Shown: one piece after another, positions 1 through 11,689 of the stretch
How positions within the stretch are numbered: position 1 is the first letter of the stretch
How the letters are laid out: the number at the start of each line of letters is the position of its first letter
Source of the DNA: an uncultured Ruminococcus sp.
GTDB lineage: Bacteria > Bacillota > Clostridia > Oscillospirales > Acutalibacteraceae
Direction of reading: 5' to 3'
DNA: 46,092 nt
NCBI GenBank assembly: GCA_905235295.1
Contig: CAJOLF010000004.1
Location: forward strand, 1 to 46,092
Notes under the pieces: generated by a model
What the model was told of the DNA's origin: nothing
The model's input: only the letters and a program-made list of their open reading frames with translations
Databases searched by the model: none
Position numbers and translations under genes: made by a program

Positions 1-15
1 TTTTGAGGAGTGTTT

Positions 16-981
16 ATGAAAATTCTGACGGTGTTCACAGGCGGAACAATCGCCTGCTCAAGCAGGAACGGCGTTTTGTCGCCCGAGAAGGGCAACGGCT
101 TTCTCTTGCTCGATATGTACAAAAAGACGGACAGCGAAACCGGGTTTGAAACCGCGTTTCCGTATAATATTTTGAGCGAGAACCTTTGCGCCGATTATCT
201 GAACAGGCTTTTCGACTGCCTGAGCGGTTATGATTTGGCAGATTATGACGGCGTAATCGTCGCCCACGGAACCGATACTTTGCAGTACACAGGCGCGTTT
301 TTGTCGCTGAGGCTCGGGCTTTGCGACACCCCAGTTGTGCTTGTGTCGGCAAATTATCCGCTTGCGGATTCACGCTCAAACGGATTTGAAAACTTTTGCG
401 CCGCCGTCGGATTTATCAGGTCGAAGCAGGGCAGGGGAGTGTTCATTTCCTACAAAAACGCGGGTGACGATTTTGTAAATATCCACCGCGCGAGCCGCGC
501 TTTGCCGCACAAGCCGTATTCCGACAATTTGGAGAGCCTTTTTAATCAGCCCTACGGCAAGGTTGAAAACGGCACCTTTACCAAAAATTCGGATTACTCC
601 GAAACCGCCGCCGAGTTTGAGGTTATCGGCGGAGCCTTCGGCAAAAATGTTCTGTATATCAGACCGTACCCGGGAATAATTTATCCCGATAATTTGGAGC
701 GTTACAAGGCTGTTTTGCTCGAGGGCTACCATTCGGGAACTATCGGAACGGACAGCAGGGAAATAAGCGGATTTTGCGAAAACGCGCGGAAAAACGGGGT
801 TCCTGTTTACCTTGTCGGCGCGGAAAAAGGCTTTAATTACGAGAGCAAGCAGGAGTTTGACAGGCTCGGAATTAAAGTTTTGCCGCCAATCTCACCGATA
901 ACCGCATATATGAAGCTATGCACCGCCGCGACCCCGACCGAAATTTTCAATTTTCAACTTTCAATTTATGACTTATTATAA
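16..981 (+). CDS. L-asparaginase family protein (C-terminal tail is repeat-encoded)
   Basis: TGGTIA and AHGTDTL motifs; ATG at 16 preceded by GAGGAG (ORF track starts at 10). Confidence 0.9.
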   Translation: MKILTVFTGGTIACSSRNGVLSPEKGNGFLLLDMYKKTDSETGFETAFPYNILSENLCADYLNRLFDCLSGYDLADYDGVIVAHGTDTLQYTGAFLSLRLGLCDTPVVLVSANYPLADSRSNGFENFCAAVGFIRSKQGRGVFISYKNAGDDFVNIHRASRALPHKPYSDNLESLFNQPYGKVENGTFTKNSDYSETAAEFEVIGGAFGKNVLYIRPYPGIIYPDNLERYKAVLLEGYHSGTIGTDSREISGFCENARKNGVPVYLVGAEKGFNYESKQEFDRLGIKVLPPISPITAYMKLCTAATPTEIFNFQLSIYDLL

Positions 982-986
982 TAACT

Positions 987-1015
987 AAAAAAGCACCCCC
1001 GGGGGTGCTTTTTCG
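987..1015. terminator. Bidirectional intrinsic terminator
   Basis: AAAAAAGCACCCCCGGGGGTGCTTTTT, between convergent genes. Confidence 0.85.
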
Positions 1016-1017
1016 TT

Positions 1018-1767
1018 TTATTCGTATTCGCAGACGCTTGCCCAGGAGAGCAGAAGCTCCCTTTCCTCGGGCTTACCCTTAACCAGCTGCGTTGCCGCGA
1101 CAATCGGCATCCAGCGCTGAACGTACTGACGCGCGGTGTCGGTTTTTTCGCAGAACAGCTTTAGGTACTTTTCGCCCAAATCCTGACGGTTTCTTAGGCA
1201 GAACGTGAGGTAGGTACGGGCGGCGTCGGCGGCGCCGTTGCCCTGTGTGGCGTGCGCCCAGTCAAGGATATACGGCGTGCCGTCCTTGGAGATTACGATG
1301 TTTCCGGGCGTGAAATCGCCGTGGCAAACCTTGTTGTGATTCTTCATCGAGCCCAGCCTTGTGTGCAGCTCGTAGCGCGTTGTGGCGTCAAGGTCTGTCT
1401 GGCTGATTTTATCCTGCATTTTGTCCTTTAACCTTTTGAGGAGCGGACATTTTTTGCTGAGAATCTCAACCTGAATATTGACGAAAAGCTCAAGATACTC
1501 GTCAATCTTATCGGGATTTTCGTCCATAAGCTGTTTAAGGGTTTTGCCCTCGATGTAGTCGGACAAAATCGCCCATTTGCCGTCAATCTTCTTTACCTCT
1601 TCAATTTTCGGAATATTAAGTCCTGTTTCCTCAACCCTCGCCTGATTCAGCGCCTCGTTGAGGATATCCGACTTCGGGAAGGACTCGTCAAAAACCTTGA
1701 CGGCAAGGTCGCCGTCGCGGTAAATTACCTTATTTTTTCTTTCGGCTAAAACATTGTCAAATTTCAT
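1018..1767 (-). CDS. Aminoglycoside phosphotransferase/choline kinase-like protein
   Basis: CHGDFTPGNIVI and YILDWAHA kinase-like motifs. Confidence 0.8.
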   Translation of the reverse strand: MKFDNVLAERKNKVIYRDGDLAVKVFDESFPKSDILNEALNQARVEETGLNIPKIEEVKKIDGKWAILSDYIEGKTLKQLMDENPDKIDEYLELFVNIQVEILSKKCPLLKRLKDKMQDKISQTDLDATTRYELHTRLGSMKNHNKVCHGDFTPGNIVISKDGTPYILDWAHATQGNGAADAARTYLTFCLRNRQDLGEKYLKLFCEKTDTARQYVQRWMPIVAATQLVKGKPEERELLLSWASVCEYE

Positions 1768-1788
1768 TTTATAAGCCCCCTTTGCTGA

Positions 1789-4410
1789 TTAAACCGCGTC
1801 CTTGTTGTTGCCGTAGTACGCGTTGAGGTACATCTGCTTGATTTCGCTGATCAGCGGATACCTCGGATTAGCGCCTGTGCACTGGTCGTCAAACGCCTGC
1901 TCTGACATCTCGTCAAGCGTGCTGAGGAAGGTTTCCTCGTCAACGCCGTAGTCCGCGATTGTCTTTTTAATTCCGATTTTATCCTTCAGCTCGTTTATCG
2001 CGTCAATCAGATTTTCAACGCTCTCTTTGTCGTTTTTGCCGCCGAAGCCCAAATACCGCGAAATCTCGGCGTAACGCGCGAGTGTGTGGGGGTGGTCGTA
2101 CTGCGGGAAGGTGCCCATCTTGGTGGGAACCTCAGACGAATTAAAGCGGATAACCTGCTCCAGCATAAGCGCGTTTGCGATGCCGTGAGCGATGTGGTGG
2201 AACGCGCCGAGCTTGTGCGCCATTGAGTGGCAAACGCCGAGGAACGCGTTGGCGAACGCCATACCCGCCATTGTCGCGGCGTGGGCAACCTTTTCTCTGG
2301 CGTAGGGCTCGTTCTGACCGTTTTCGTAGCAGGCGGGCAGATACTCAAAAATAACCTTTAGGGATTTGAGCGCCAAACCGTCGGTGAAGTCGGTAGCCAT
2401 AACCGAAACGTAAGCCTCGAGCGCGTGAGAAACAGCGTCGATACCCGAAGCAGAGGTGAGCCCCTTGGGACCGCTCATCATATTGTCGGCGTCCACAATC
2501 GCCATATTCGGCATAAGCTCATAGTCGGCGAGCGGATATTTTATTCCCGTCTCCTGGTCGGTGATTACGGCGAACGGAGTAACCTCCGAGCCTGTGCCCG
2601 ACGAGGTGGGAACAGCGACAAAGTAAGCTTTTTCTCCCATTTTGGGGAAGGTGTAGATTCTCTTGCGGATGTCGGAGAAGCGCATTGCCATATCGCGGAA
2701 GTCAGCGTCGGGATGCTCGTAAAGCACCCACATAATTTTTGCCGCGTCCATTGCCGAGCCGCCGCCGAGCGCGATAATTACGTCGGGCTCGAACTTGGTC
2801 ATAGCCTCGGCTCCGCTTTGCGCGGATTTGAGCGAGGGATCGGGCTCAACGTCGGAAAATACCGTGTAAACAATTCCCATTTCGTCAAGCTTGTCGGTGA
2901 TTGGCTTGGTGTAGCCGTTTTTGTAAAGGAAGCTGTCGGTAACGACAAAGGCGCGTTTTTTGCCCATAACGTCCTTGAGCTCCTGCAGGGCAATCGGCAT
3001 ACAGCCCTTCTTAATGTAAACCTTTTCGGGCGCTCTGAACCAAAGCATATTCTCTCTCCTTTCGGCAACGGTCTTGATGTTTAACAGGTGCTTTACGCCT
3101 ACGTTTTCGCTTACCGAGTTGCCGCCCCAGGAGCCGCAGCCGAGGGTGAGCGACGGAGTGAGCATAAAGTTATATAGGGCGCCGATGCCGCCCTGTGACG
3201 ACGGTGTGTTGACAAGAATACGGCAGGTTTTCATGTGAGCGGCGAAGGTGTTGATTTTTTCTCTCTCGTTGACCTCGTCAATATAGAGCGACGAGGTGTG
3301 ACCGTAGCCGCCGTCCGCAATAAGCTGTTCCGCCTTTGCAATGGCGTCGTCAAAGTCGTTTGCCTTGTACATTGCGAGCACGGGCGAGAGCTTTTCGTGC
3401 GCGAATTCCTCGCTGATGTCAACCGATTCGACCTCGCCTATGAGGATTTTGGTCGTTTCGGGAACCGTCACGCCCGCGAGCGCGGCGATTGTGACGGGCT
3501 TTTGACCGACAATCTTGGCGTTGAGCGCGCCGTTGATGATGATTGTCTTTCTCACCTTTTCGGTTTCTTCTTCGCTGAGGAAGTAGCAGCCCCTTGCCTT
3601 AAATTCCTTCTTAACCTTGGCGTAAACCTTCTTTGTGGCGATTACGCTTTGCTCGGACGCGCAAATCATACCGTTGTCAAAGGTCTTTGAGTGGATAATT
3701 GAGTTTACGGCGAGCAGAATATCCGCCGAATCGTCAATAATCGCGGGTGTGTTGCCCGCGCCTACGCCGAGCGCCGGCTTTCCCGAGGAATACGCCGCCT
3801 TTACCATACCCGGACCGCCTGTGGCGAGGATGATGTCGGCCTCCTGCATAAGCATATTTGTAAGCTCGAGCGAGGGAACGTCAATCCAGCTGATTATATC
3901 CTCGGGCGCTCCCGCGGCAACGGCGGCTTCAAGAACTACTTTTGCCGCTTCGATTGTGCTCTTTTTCGCGCGGGGGTGGGGACTGATGATAATTCCGTTC
4001 CTGGTTTTCAGGCTGATAAGAGCCTTGAAAATAGCTGTTGAGGTCGGGTTGGTTGTCGGGATTACCGCCGCGATTACGCCGATCGGCTCCGCGATTTTGG
4101 TTGTGCCGAAAACCTTGTCCTCCTCGATAACACCGCAGGTTTTGGTGTTTTTGTAGTAGTTGTAGATGTATTCGGAGGCAAAGTGGTTTTTGATAACCTT
4201 GTCCTCCACTACGCCCATGCCGGTTTCCTCAACCGCCATTTTGGCAAGCTCAATTCTTGCTTTGTTGGCGGCTGTTGCTGCGGCAAGGAAAATTTTGTCT
4301 ACCTGCTCCTGAGGGTATGTCGCAAAAGCTCTCTGCGCTTTTCTTACTCTTTCAAGAGCTGCGCCGAAGCTTTCCGCGTTCTCTACAATCGGGTACTCTT
4401 TAATGCTCAT
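1789..4410 (-). CDS. adhE: Bifunctional acetaldehyde-CoA/alcohol dehydrogenase
   Basis: N-terminal aldehyde dehydrogenase and C-terminal Fe-ADH (GGGSAMDAAK, HSMAHKLGAFHHIAHG); likely start MSIKEYP at 4410. Confidence 0.95.
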   Translation of the reverse strand: MSIKEYPIVENAESFGAALERVRKAQRAFATYPQEQVDKIFLAAATAANKARIELAKMAVEETGMGVVEDKVIKNHFASEYIYNYYKNTKTCGVIEEDKVFGTTKIAEPIGVIAAVIPTTNPTSTAIFKALISLKTRNGIIISPHPRAKKSTIEAAKVVLEAAVAAGAPEDIISWIDVPSLELTNMLMQEADIILATGGPGMVKAAYSSGKPALGVGAGNTPAIIDDSADILLAVNSIIHSKTFDNGMICASEQSVIATKKVYAKVKKEFKARGCYFLSEEETEKVRKTIIINGALNAKIVGQKPVTIAALAGVTVPETTKILIGEVESVDISEEFAHEKLSPVLAMYKANDFDDAIAKAEQLIADGGYGHTSSLYIDEVNEREKINTFAAHMKTCRILVNTPSSQGGIGALYNFMLTPSLTLGCGSWGGNSVSENVGVKHLLNIKTVAERRENMLWFRAPEKVYIKKGCMPIALQELKDVMGKKRAFVVTDSFLYKNGYTKPITDKLDEMGIVYTVFSDVEPDPSLKSAQSGAEAMTKFEPDVIIALGGGSAMDAAKIMWVLYEHPDADFRDMAMRFSDIRKRIYTFPKMGEKAYFVAVPTSSGTGSEVTPFAVITDQETGIKYPLADYELMPNMAIVDADNMMSGPKGLTSASGIDAVSHALEAYVSVMATDFTDGLALKSLKVIFEYLPACYENGQNEPYAREKVAHAATMAGMAFANAFLGVCHSMAHKLGAFHHIAHGIANALMLEQVIRFNSSEVPTKMGTFPQYDHPHTLARYAEISRYLGFGGKNDKESVENLIDAINELKDKIGIKKTIADYGVDEETFLSTLDEMSEQAFDDQCTGANPRYPLISEIKQMYLNAYYGNNKDAV

Positions 4411-4549
4411 AAAATCTTCCCTTCTGTCTGTCGGCATAACGCTGTGAGTGACTGCGCTTGCCGTATGATAAAATCACCGAACAGACCGCTAATAACGACT
4501 GCCCGGTGATTATTTACGAATCTGAATATATTAATGTATGGCTGCTTAT

Positions 4550-5293
4550 TTATCTTTTAAGCTCTTCATACTTAAAGCCGTTCTTCTTCGCGTAATTAAG
4601 CCCGTAGGAGCCTGAGTACGCCTTGATCTTAAGATCCTTGGAACAATCCCTGAAGGTGTCGGCGGGAATCTTGGTGATTGTTACGGGAATTGTTACTTCG
4701 GTCAGTGATTCACACTGGAAGAAGCAGAACTGCGGGAGCGACGAAAGCGTTTGGCTCTCGGGAATAACAACGCTTTTGAGTCCTGTGCCGCAGAAAGCGT
4801 ATGTGCCGATTTCCTTGAGAGAAGCGGGAAGCTCGATTTGCTCGAGCGCGCGGCAGTTAAAGAACGAGTTGATGCCCAAAACCCTGAGCTTGGAAGAAAG
4901 CTTTACGCTCTTGAGGGTTTTGTTGCCGGCGAAAGCGTAGTCCTGAATTTCGGTTACAGAATCGGGGATAACAACCTCCTCAAGGTTTTTGCCGTTAAAT
5001 ACGCTGTGACCGATGATTGATACGCTGTAGCTCTGGAAGGTGGCGGGGATTTCAACCTTTCCGCCGTTGCCGTAATATCTGGTGAGCATAAGCTCCTTTG
5101 AGTTGATGATGTAATAACCGAAGTTGTCGTCCTTCAGGTCGGGCTCGGTTGTGGGTACAACGTAGCCGGGACCGTCGCTCTTGTTGTTGGTCTGCTTTTT
5201 TGAGTTTTCGTTGTTGCAGCCGCAGCCTGTAAAGCTGAGCGCGGCGGCAACGCACATTGAACATGCAAGAATTGCACAAATAATCTTTTTCAT
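4550..5293 (-). CDS. BspA-type leucine-rich repeat lipoprotein
   Basis: Signal with lipobox-like LSFTGC; repeated VVIPDSVTEIQDYAFAGN units. Confidence 0.85.
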   Translation of the reverse strand: MKKIICAILACSMCVAAALSFTGCGCNNENSKKQTNNKSDGPGYVVPTTEPDLKDDNFGYYIINSKELMLTRYYGNGGKVEIPATFQSYSVSIIGHSVFNGKNLEEVVIPDSVTEIQDYAFAGNKTLKSVKLSSKLRVLGINSFFNCRALEQIELPASLKEIGTYAFCGTGLKSVVIPESQTLSSLPQFCFFQCESLTEVTIPVTITKIPADTFRDCSKDLKIKAYSGSYGLNYAKKNGFKYEELKR

Positions 5294-5863
5294 TTTTTTA
5301 ATCCTTTCTTTCCATAAAATTTATACTATTTTCAATTAAAATGCTTTAAAACAAATGTTATGCGGAATTTAACACAACAAATGTTAAAAGATATTATTTG
5401 ATAATAGTATTATAATTAATCGATAACACTTTTCGATTACTACCATTCTATCATTTACGTGAAATAATTGTCAATGTGTTTTTCATAATTTTTTGAGTTT
5501 TTACGTCTTTTTTTTCTTACTCCCTTATTTATGATACCAAAAAGCCGTAAAATCATACAATTAATTGTATATATTGTAGTTACACGCGCGCACACATATA
5601 CTTATTATTATATATTAAATTAAAGCTCCTGCTGTGAGGCTGGCTTGTCGCAGCCGGTGTAAAGTAAGCTTGCATTGAGTTTTGCTCCGGGATAAAAACA
5701 GGTTTTCCGAGGGTAAATGGGAAAATATTACAGGTTTTCAGGAAAAATATTACAATTTCATAAAATTTGTAACCGAAACATTCAAAATGGTTCTAAATTA
5801 GAAATAAAAGTTAGTAAACGTGCCTGAAATTACCTGAAAATTAAAAAATATGGCAGAGAAGGG

Positions 5864-5892
5864 TTGATTTTTTTAAATAATGGTGCTATAAT
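5864..5892 (+). promoter_or_regulatory. SigA-type promoter for the NlpC/P60 gene
   Basis: TTGATT (5864-5869), 17-nt spacer, TATAAT (5887-5892). Confidence 0.7.
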
Positions 5893-5909
5893 TGTTACAA
5901 ATTTGTTAA
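5893..5909 (+). promoter_or_regulatory. Putative WalR (YycF) box
   Basis: TGTTAC-AAATT-TGTTAA fits TGTWAH-N5-TGTWAH, directly after the -10. Confidence 0.55.
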
Positions 5910-5983
5910 CAAGTGGTTTGCGGACTGTAACATTTCAGCTCCCGAACCGTAATATAATGCTTGTTACTTTGGAGGTAATTAAA

Positions 5984-7534
5984 ATGCACAGGTTAAAAAA
6001 ACTGGTTGCTGTTATGCTCAGTATTGTCACTGTCGCCGGTTTATGCGTGTTTGGCAGCGGAGTAACCGCGGGCGCGAGCGGCACAGGCGCGGGTCTTGCC
6101 GAGTGGGCGCTTAACGCTTACTACGAAGGCTGGGCGTATTCATGGGGCGGCGCAAGCCCGGGAGCGGTTGACTGCTCAGGTCTTATCTACTCCTATTGCG
6201 GCGGCGAGCGTATCGCGATGATTGAAACCTGCACAGAGCAGGGCTCGGTAGACGCCGGTATCCCCAGAATCCACGGTCTCGGTCTTTGGAGACCCGGTCA
6301 CGTAGGCGTATATATTGAGAACAATATGGAGGTTGACGCCAGAGGCGACGATTACGGCGTATGCTATCAGGAAATCGGCGGCTGGAACAACTGGACATAT
6401 TGGTTCAAGCTTGCGGCTGTTACCTATCCCTCAAACGGTTGGGAACAATTCAACGGCAACTACTACTATTATGAGGACGGTCAGTATATTGTAAATACTT
6501 CAAGAAACATTGACGGTACTACATACTACTTTGACTCTAACGGACGTTCAAGCACAACTCCTTCAAATATGTCCTCAACAGCGTCGGATTCATCTTCCGG
6601 CTCAAGCTCTTCCGGCTCGTCCTCGAGCGCTCCTTCAACCTGGAGCAACGGTTCGAGCGGCGATGAGGTTACAAAGATTCAGACACGCCTTAAAGAGCTT
6701 GGCTTCTATGACGGCGAAATCGACGGCGAGTTCGGCAACGCTACCGAGCAGGCATACCGTGCCTTTCAGGAGGCTGCCGGCTTAACGGTTGACGGCATTG
6801 CCGGTTCGGACCGTGATGTTCTTTACTCGGACGACGCTCCCCACGCCGAAAAGGCTCAGGAGGCTACCGAGGAAGCTAAGACGGAGGAGGAAACAACTCC
6901 CGAGGAAACAACTCCTCAGATTATTGCTCAAAACGGCGATTTCAGCGAAGAAGTAATCAACGTTCAGCAAAAGCTCCTTGAGCTCGGTTATTTCGGACTC
7001 CAGCCCACAGGCTTCTTCGGAGATATTACAGAGGAAGCTATCAAGGCGTTCCAGCTTCAGAACGGACTTGAGGCAACGGGCGTTATTGATGAAGCGACCT
7101 ACGCTCTGCTTTTCAGCGAGGACGCTGTGGCAAATCCCACACCAGTCGTTAACGTTGATGAACAGCAGGACGCTGCGGTAAGCGCGGGTTCGGGTCCGAG
7201 CCAGGTAACATCAGGCTCGCTTGCTCCCGCAAGCCTTATCCTCTCTAACGAAACAAACCAGAGCTACGCGAATACAGCTTCAAACGTTGCCGAAAAAACA
7301 AACAAGGTAACAAAGCAGGCTCTCGCAAGCTCGGCTTCGATAATTCCTTCCTTTGCCGCCCAGGTAAAGAGATCGGCGAATATTTGGATTTGGTTTGTTC
7401 TTGTAGCGTTCATTTTGGGTGCGGTGGCTTTTGTAATGCTAAAGCGTGACAAAAAGCAGCACACCCGTTACCAGAAATACGTTGAAAAGAAAAAGAAAAT
7501 GTCAACAAGAGCTCAGCTTAATTCAAAATGGTAA
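5984..7534 (+). CDS. NlpC/P60 peptidoglycan hydrolase with two PG_binding_1 repeats and a C-terminal TM anchor
   Basis: VDCSGLIYSY and GHVGVYI motifs, two GDEVTKIQTRLKELGFYDG-type units, terminal TM; ATG 5984 preceded by GGAGG. Confidence 0.88.
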   Translation: MHRLKKLVAVMLSIVTVAGLCVFGSGVTAGASGTGAGLAEWALNAYYEGWAYSWGGASPGAVDCSGLIYSYCGGERIAMIETCTEQGSVDAGIPRIHGLGLWRPGHVGVYIENNMEVDARGDDYGVCYQEIGGWNNWTYWFKLAAVTYPSNGWEQFNGNYYYYEDGQYIVNTSRNIDGTTYYFDSNGRSSTTPSNMSSTASDSSSGSSSSGSSSSAPSTWSNGSSGDEVTKIQTRLKELGFYDGEIDGEFGNATEQAYRAFQEAAGLTVDGIAGSDRDVLYSDDAPHAEKAQEATEEAKTEEETTPEETTPQIIAQNGDFSEEVINVQQKLLELGYFGLQPTGFFGDITEEAIKAFQLQNGLEATGVIDEATYALLFSEDAVANPTPVVNVDEQQDAAVSAGSGPSQVTSGSLAPASLILSNETNQSYANTASNVAEKTNKVTKQALASSASIIPSFAAQVKRSANIWIWFVLVAFILGAVAFVMLKRDKKQHTRYQKYVEKKKKMSTRAQLNSKW

Positions 7535-7540
7535 AAGATG

Positions 7541-7606
7541 AAAAAGCACCTCGCTTAGGGTGTACTTCGTAAGGAAGTTACACCCTAACGGGTGGCTCTT
7601 GTAAAA
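7541..7606. other. attL of the serine-recombinase element
   Basis: Half terminator AAAAAGCACCTCG, core CTTAGGG (7554-7560), arm ACTTCGTAAGGAAGTT (7564-7579), outer arm GGCTCTTGTAAAA. Confidence 0.8.
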
Positions 7607-7656
7607 ATTTATGTATTTAACTACGACACGGCTTCAAGCTATGCCGTAGTTTTTTG

Positions 7657-9369
<1,713 letters not shown>

Positions 9370-9371
9370 CT

Positions 9372-9400
9372 ATTATAACATATCCGACTGCTGAATTCAA
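9372..9400 (-). promoter_or_regulatory. Recombinase promoter with flanking operator repeats
   Basis: Minus strand TTGAAT, 17 nt, TATAAT; CAGTCGGATATG inverted pair at 9342-9353 and 9379-9390. Confidence 0.7.
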
Positions 9401-9417
9401 CACTTTAAAGCGATAAA

Positions 9418-9678
9418 TTATACTTCTTTTGATGTTATTCTTTCAACCGTGTCATATACGGTTGAGGTTGAGTTTTCGTTGAAGTTAGTACGGATAATGT
9501 AGGTTGTGTTATCAATCTCCTGCATGTATTTTAGCGGTTTGACATACATTCCTTTGATGTACCAAGCCTTTCGTTCCTCCGGAGTCATCTTGTCAAGTAT
9601 GTCATAGAGTTTGTCAAACGCATCGTTTAACTCTGTGTGGATATTGAGTACATTGCCGTTATCATCGGTATAAAACAT
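9418..9678 (-). CDS. Small transposon-associated protein (possibly TnpW-like)
   Basis: 86-aa ORF beside the recombinase, MTPEERKAWYIKG; family call tentative. Confidence 0.5.
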   Translation of the reverse strand: MFYTDDNGNVLNIHTELNDAFDKLYDILDKMTPEERKAWYIKGMYVKPLKYMQEIDNTTYIIRTNFNENSTSTVYDTVERITSKEV

Positions 9679-9850
9679 ATACTGTCACCTTTCTTTTATG
9701 ATTTAGTTTTTCTATTCAAGTTTTAGGCGTTCCTAATAATTATTACTGTTTTTCTCACGCAGGAGTAAAAACAGTCTGCTTGTTTAGATGTGACATGGCA
9801 GTAAATTTATTTACAACAACTATCAACACATCTGTCATACAATTGCAAAA

Positions 9851-10159
9851 TCAAGACTGCTTTTTGTTATAAAGCTCAATGATCCTTCTTCGGTTAGTTC
9901 GCCGGAAATTTACATCAATACCGCTGCTGCAATACAGATCAAAAGAAAACTTGTTGAGCAGTTTGGTCACAGTATTTGGCGGTGTATTGGTGTCGTTCAT
10001 TTCGGTAAGAAGGTCGGTTGCCGTGCCCATCCAGTAATGTTTATTGACCATAAATGTTTTTAACTTTCCGAAAAAAGGATGATTCTCCGTTAGTTTTGGA
10101 TAGCCGTCAAGTTTGTTTTTGCCTAATGCTTCTGCAACGATTTGTTGTCCTTTAGTCAT
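9851..10159 (-). CDS. Hypothetical protein resembling a replication primase/helicase C-terminal domain
   Basis: GTATDLLTEMND...PPNTVTKLLNKF...RRTNRRRIIELY pattern. Confidence 0.45.
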   Translation of the reverse strand: MTKGQQIVAEALGKNKLDGYPKLTENHPFFGKLKTFMVNKHYWMGTATDLLTEMNDTNTPPNTVTKLLNKFSFDLYCSSGIDVNFRRTNRRRIIELYNKKQS

Positions 10160-10660
10160 TGTTTTTCCTTTCCGTCACACAGATTAAGTGACTGTTTTGT
10201 GTTTGGTTTTCAATTATTAAACACAACAAAAAGCCAAGTTATGAAAGACTCATTCTCATACGCAAAAGGGTAAACTACCCCCTTGGTATAAGAAGCCTTA
10301 TATAACTTGACTTTAAATTATTCTATCCTCTTTTTGATAATTCAAAGTGCTTGTTGTAGTGTAAGCAAGATAATTCTTTGCTTATTTCAGCTCTTTAATC
10401 TAAAATATTATTCCGTTGTGAGTGTACATTCTGTGTACAGTTCTTATTATAAATGGTGACAGTTTAGTTGTCAATTAAAATCGTTCGACATAATGAGACA
10501 GCGAGATGATGTCACGTCTAAACAAGCAGTGCGTTTTTACTCCTACCCGTAAAAACACGCTTTTTAGGGACGCCCTAAGACCCGTAAATTGTGTTTACTT
10601 GACTTGCTGGATATATAAAGGATTTGCTTAATTAAAATGATTTTTTGAGTAAAGTAAAAT

Positions 10661-11689
10661 TTATTTATTACTTAGTGCCGACACTCCCGCAAATACTGCC
10701 ATAATTAGTGGAATAATCCAAACCGATATAAAAGTCCGAATGGTTTTTATGTTAATAGGAAATGATGTTATCCTTTCCTTATCTTCAGCAGAAGATATTT
10801 CTGCTGAAATGATTATATCTTTTAATATTCCTCGAAGTTCGATTATCGGTATTACAACAATCGTTGAATACAAAATAAGCATTAATGCAAATATAAAAAT
10901 TAGCCATGGGTTAACAGCAAAAGCATTTTTTATAACCCCATTAGTTGCATAATATGCATTAAAGTCAGAGAAAACGATTATACCGCCAGCAAAAACATAG
11001 TAAAAAGCAATACCTAAGTTGAAAACGAGAATTTTACTAATCTCATTGAATCCACAGTTATTGTCGTTGTGATAAACATTTATGGGGCTTTTATCCTCAA
11101 CATATTTTAGAATTGTATGTATTTTGATGGATGAAAATATAGCTGTTAAAACAATACAGCTACAAAAATACCACGACATACACACTAAAAAAATATATAG
11201 AGTATATCCGAACATTGTTATTTGATGATACCATATCCCATTATTTTTTGAAGCAAAATCTATAAATAAAAAACCAGATATCGGAATAAAACAGGCAAAT
11301 AACTGTGTTAATTTGAACACCCTGTTAATTATTACAATTTTATGTTCTATTTTGTCCATTCGTTCTTTATATAAGTAATTCTGTATTTTTAGAATTTCAA
11401 CATCTGACTTTTTATAAAACCACATTGAAAAATAATATCCAAATATCCAAATATAAGGAATCATTAATAAATCAGTAAGATCATCCAAAAGAGCAAAAAC
11501 TAACGTTTCGCTATGGATAAAAGCGTTGTTTAAAAATACAGTTAAATAGAAAGAAAACAAAAATATCCACGGAAAAAGAATATATATATACCGTTGGAGG
11601 AGTTTTTGGCTTTCCCACAATTTATACGGAAAGCTCATAATAATAAAATTGTTCCTTTTATCCACAAACTTTAAAAATTTTTTCATCAT
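10661..11689 (-). CDS. Multi-pass membrane protein, unknown function
   Basis: Several hydrophobic TM segments; AT-rich accessory gene. Confidence 0.6.
   Translation of the reverse strand: MMKKFLKFVDKRNNFIIMSFPYKLWESQKLLQRYIYILFPWIFLFSFYLTVFLNNAFIHSETLVFALLDDLTDLLMIPYIWIFGYYFSMWFYKKSDVEILKIQNYLYKERMDKIEHKIVIINRVFKLTQLFACFIPISGFLFIDFASKNNGIWYHQITMFGYTLYIFLVCMSWYFCSCIVLTAIFSSIKIHTILKYVEDKSPINVYHNDNNCGFNEISKILVFNLGIAFYYVFAGGIIVFSDFNAYYATNGVIKNAFAVNPWLIFIFALMLILYSTIVVIPIIELRGILKDIIISAEISSAEDKERITSFPINIKTIRTFISVWIIPLIMAVFAGVSALSNK

Noticed and set aside
5610-5860. Riboswitch upstream of the NlpC/P60 gene (e.g. c-di-AMP type)
   Set aside because: Could not match recalled ydaO consensus blocks, and the best promoter lies downstream at 5864-5892. 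A covariance search would be needed to revisit this.
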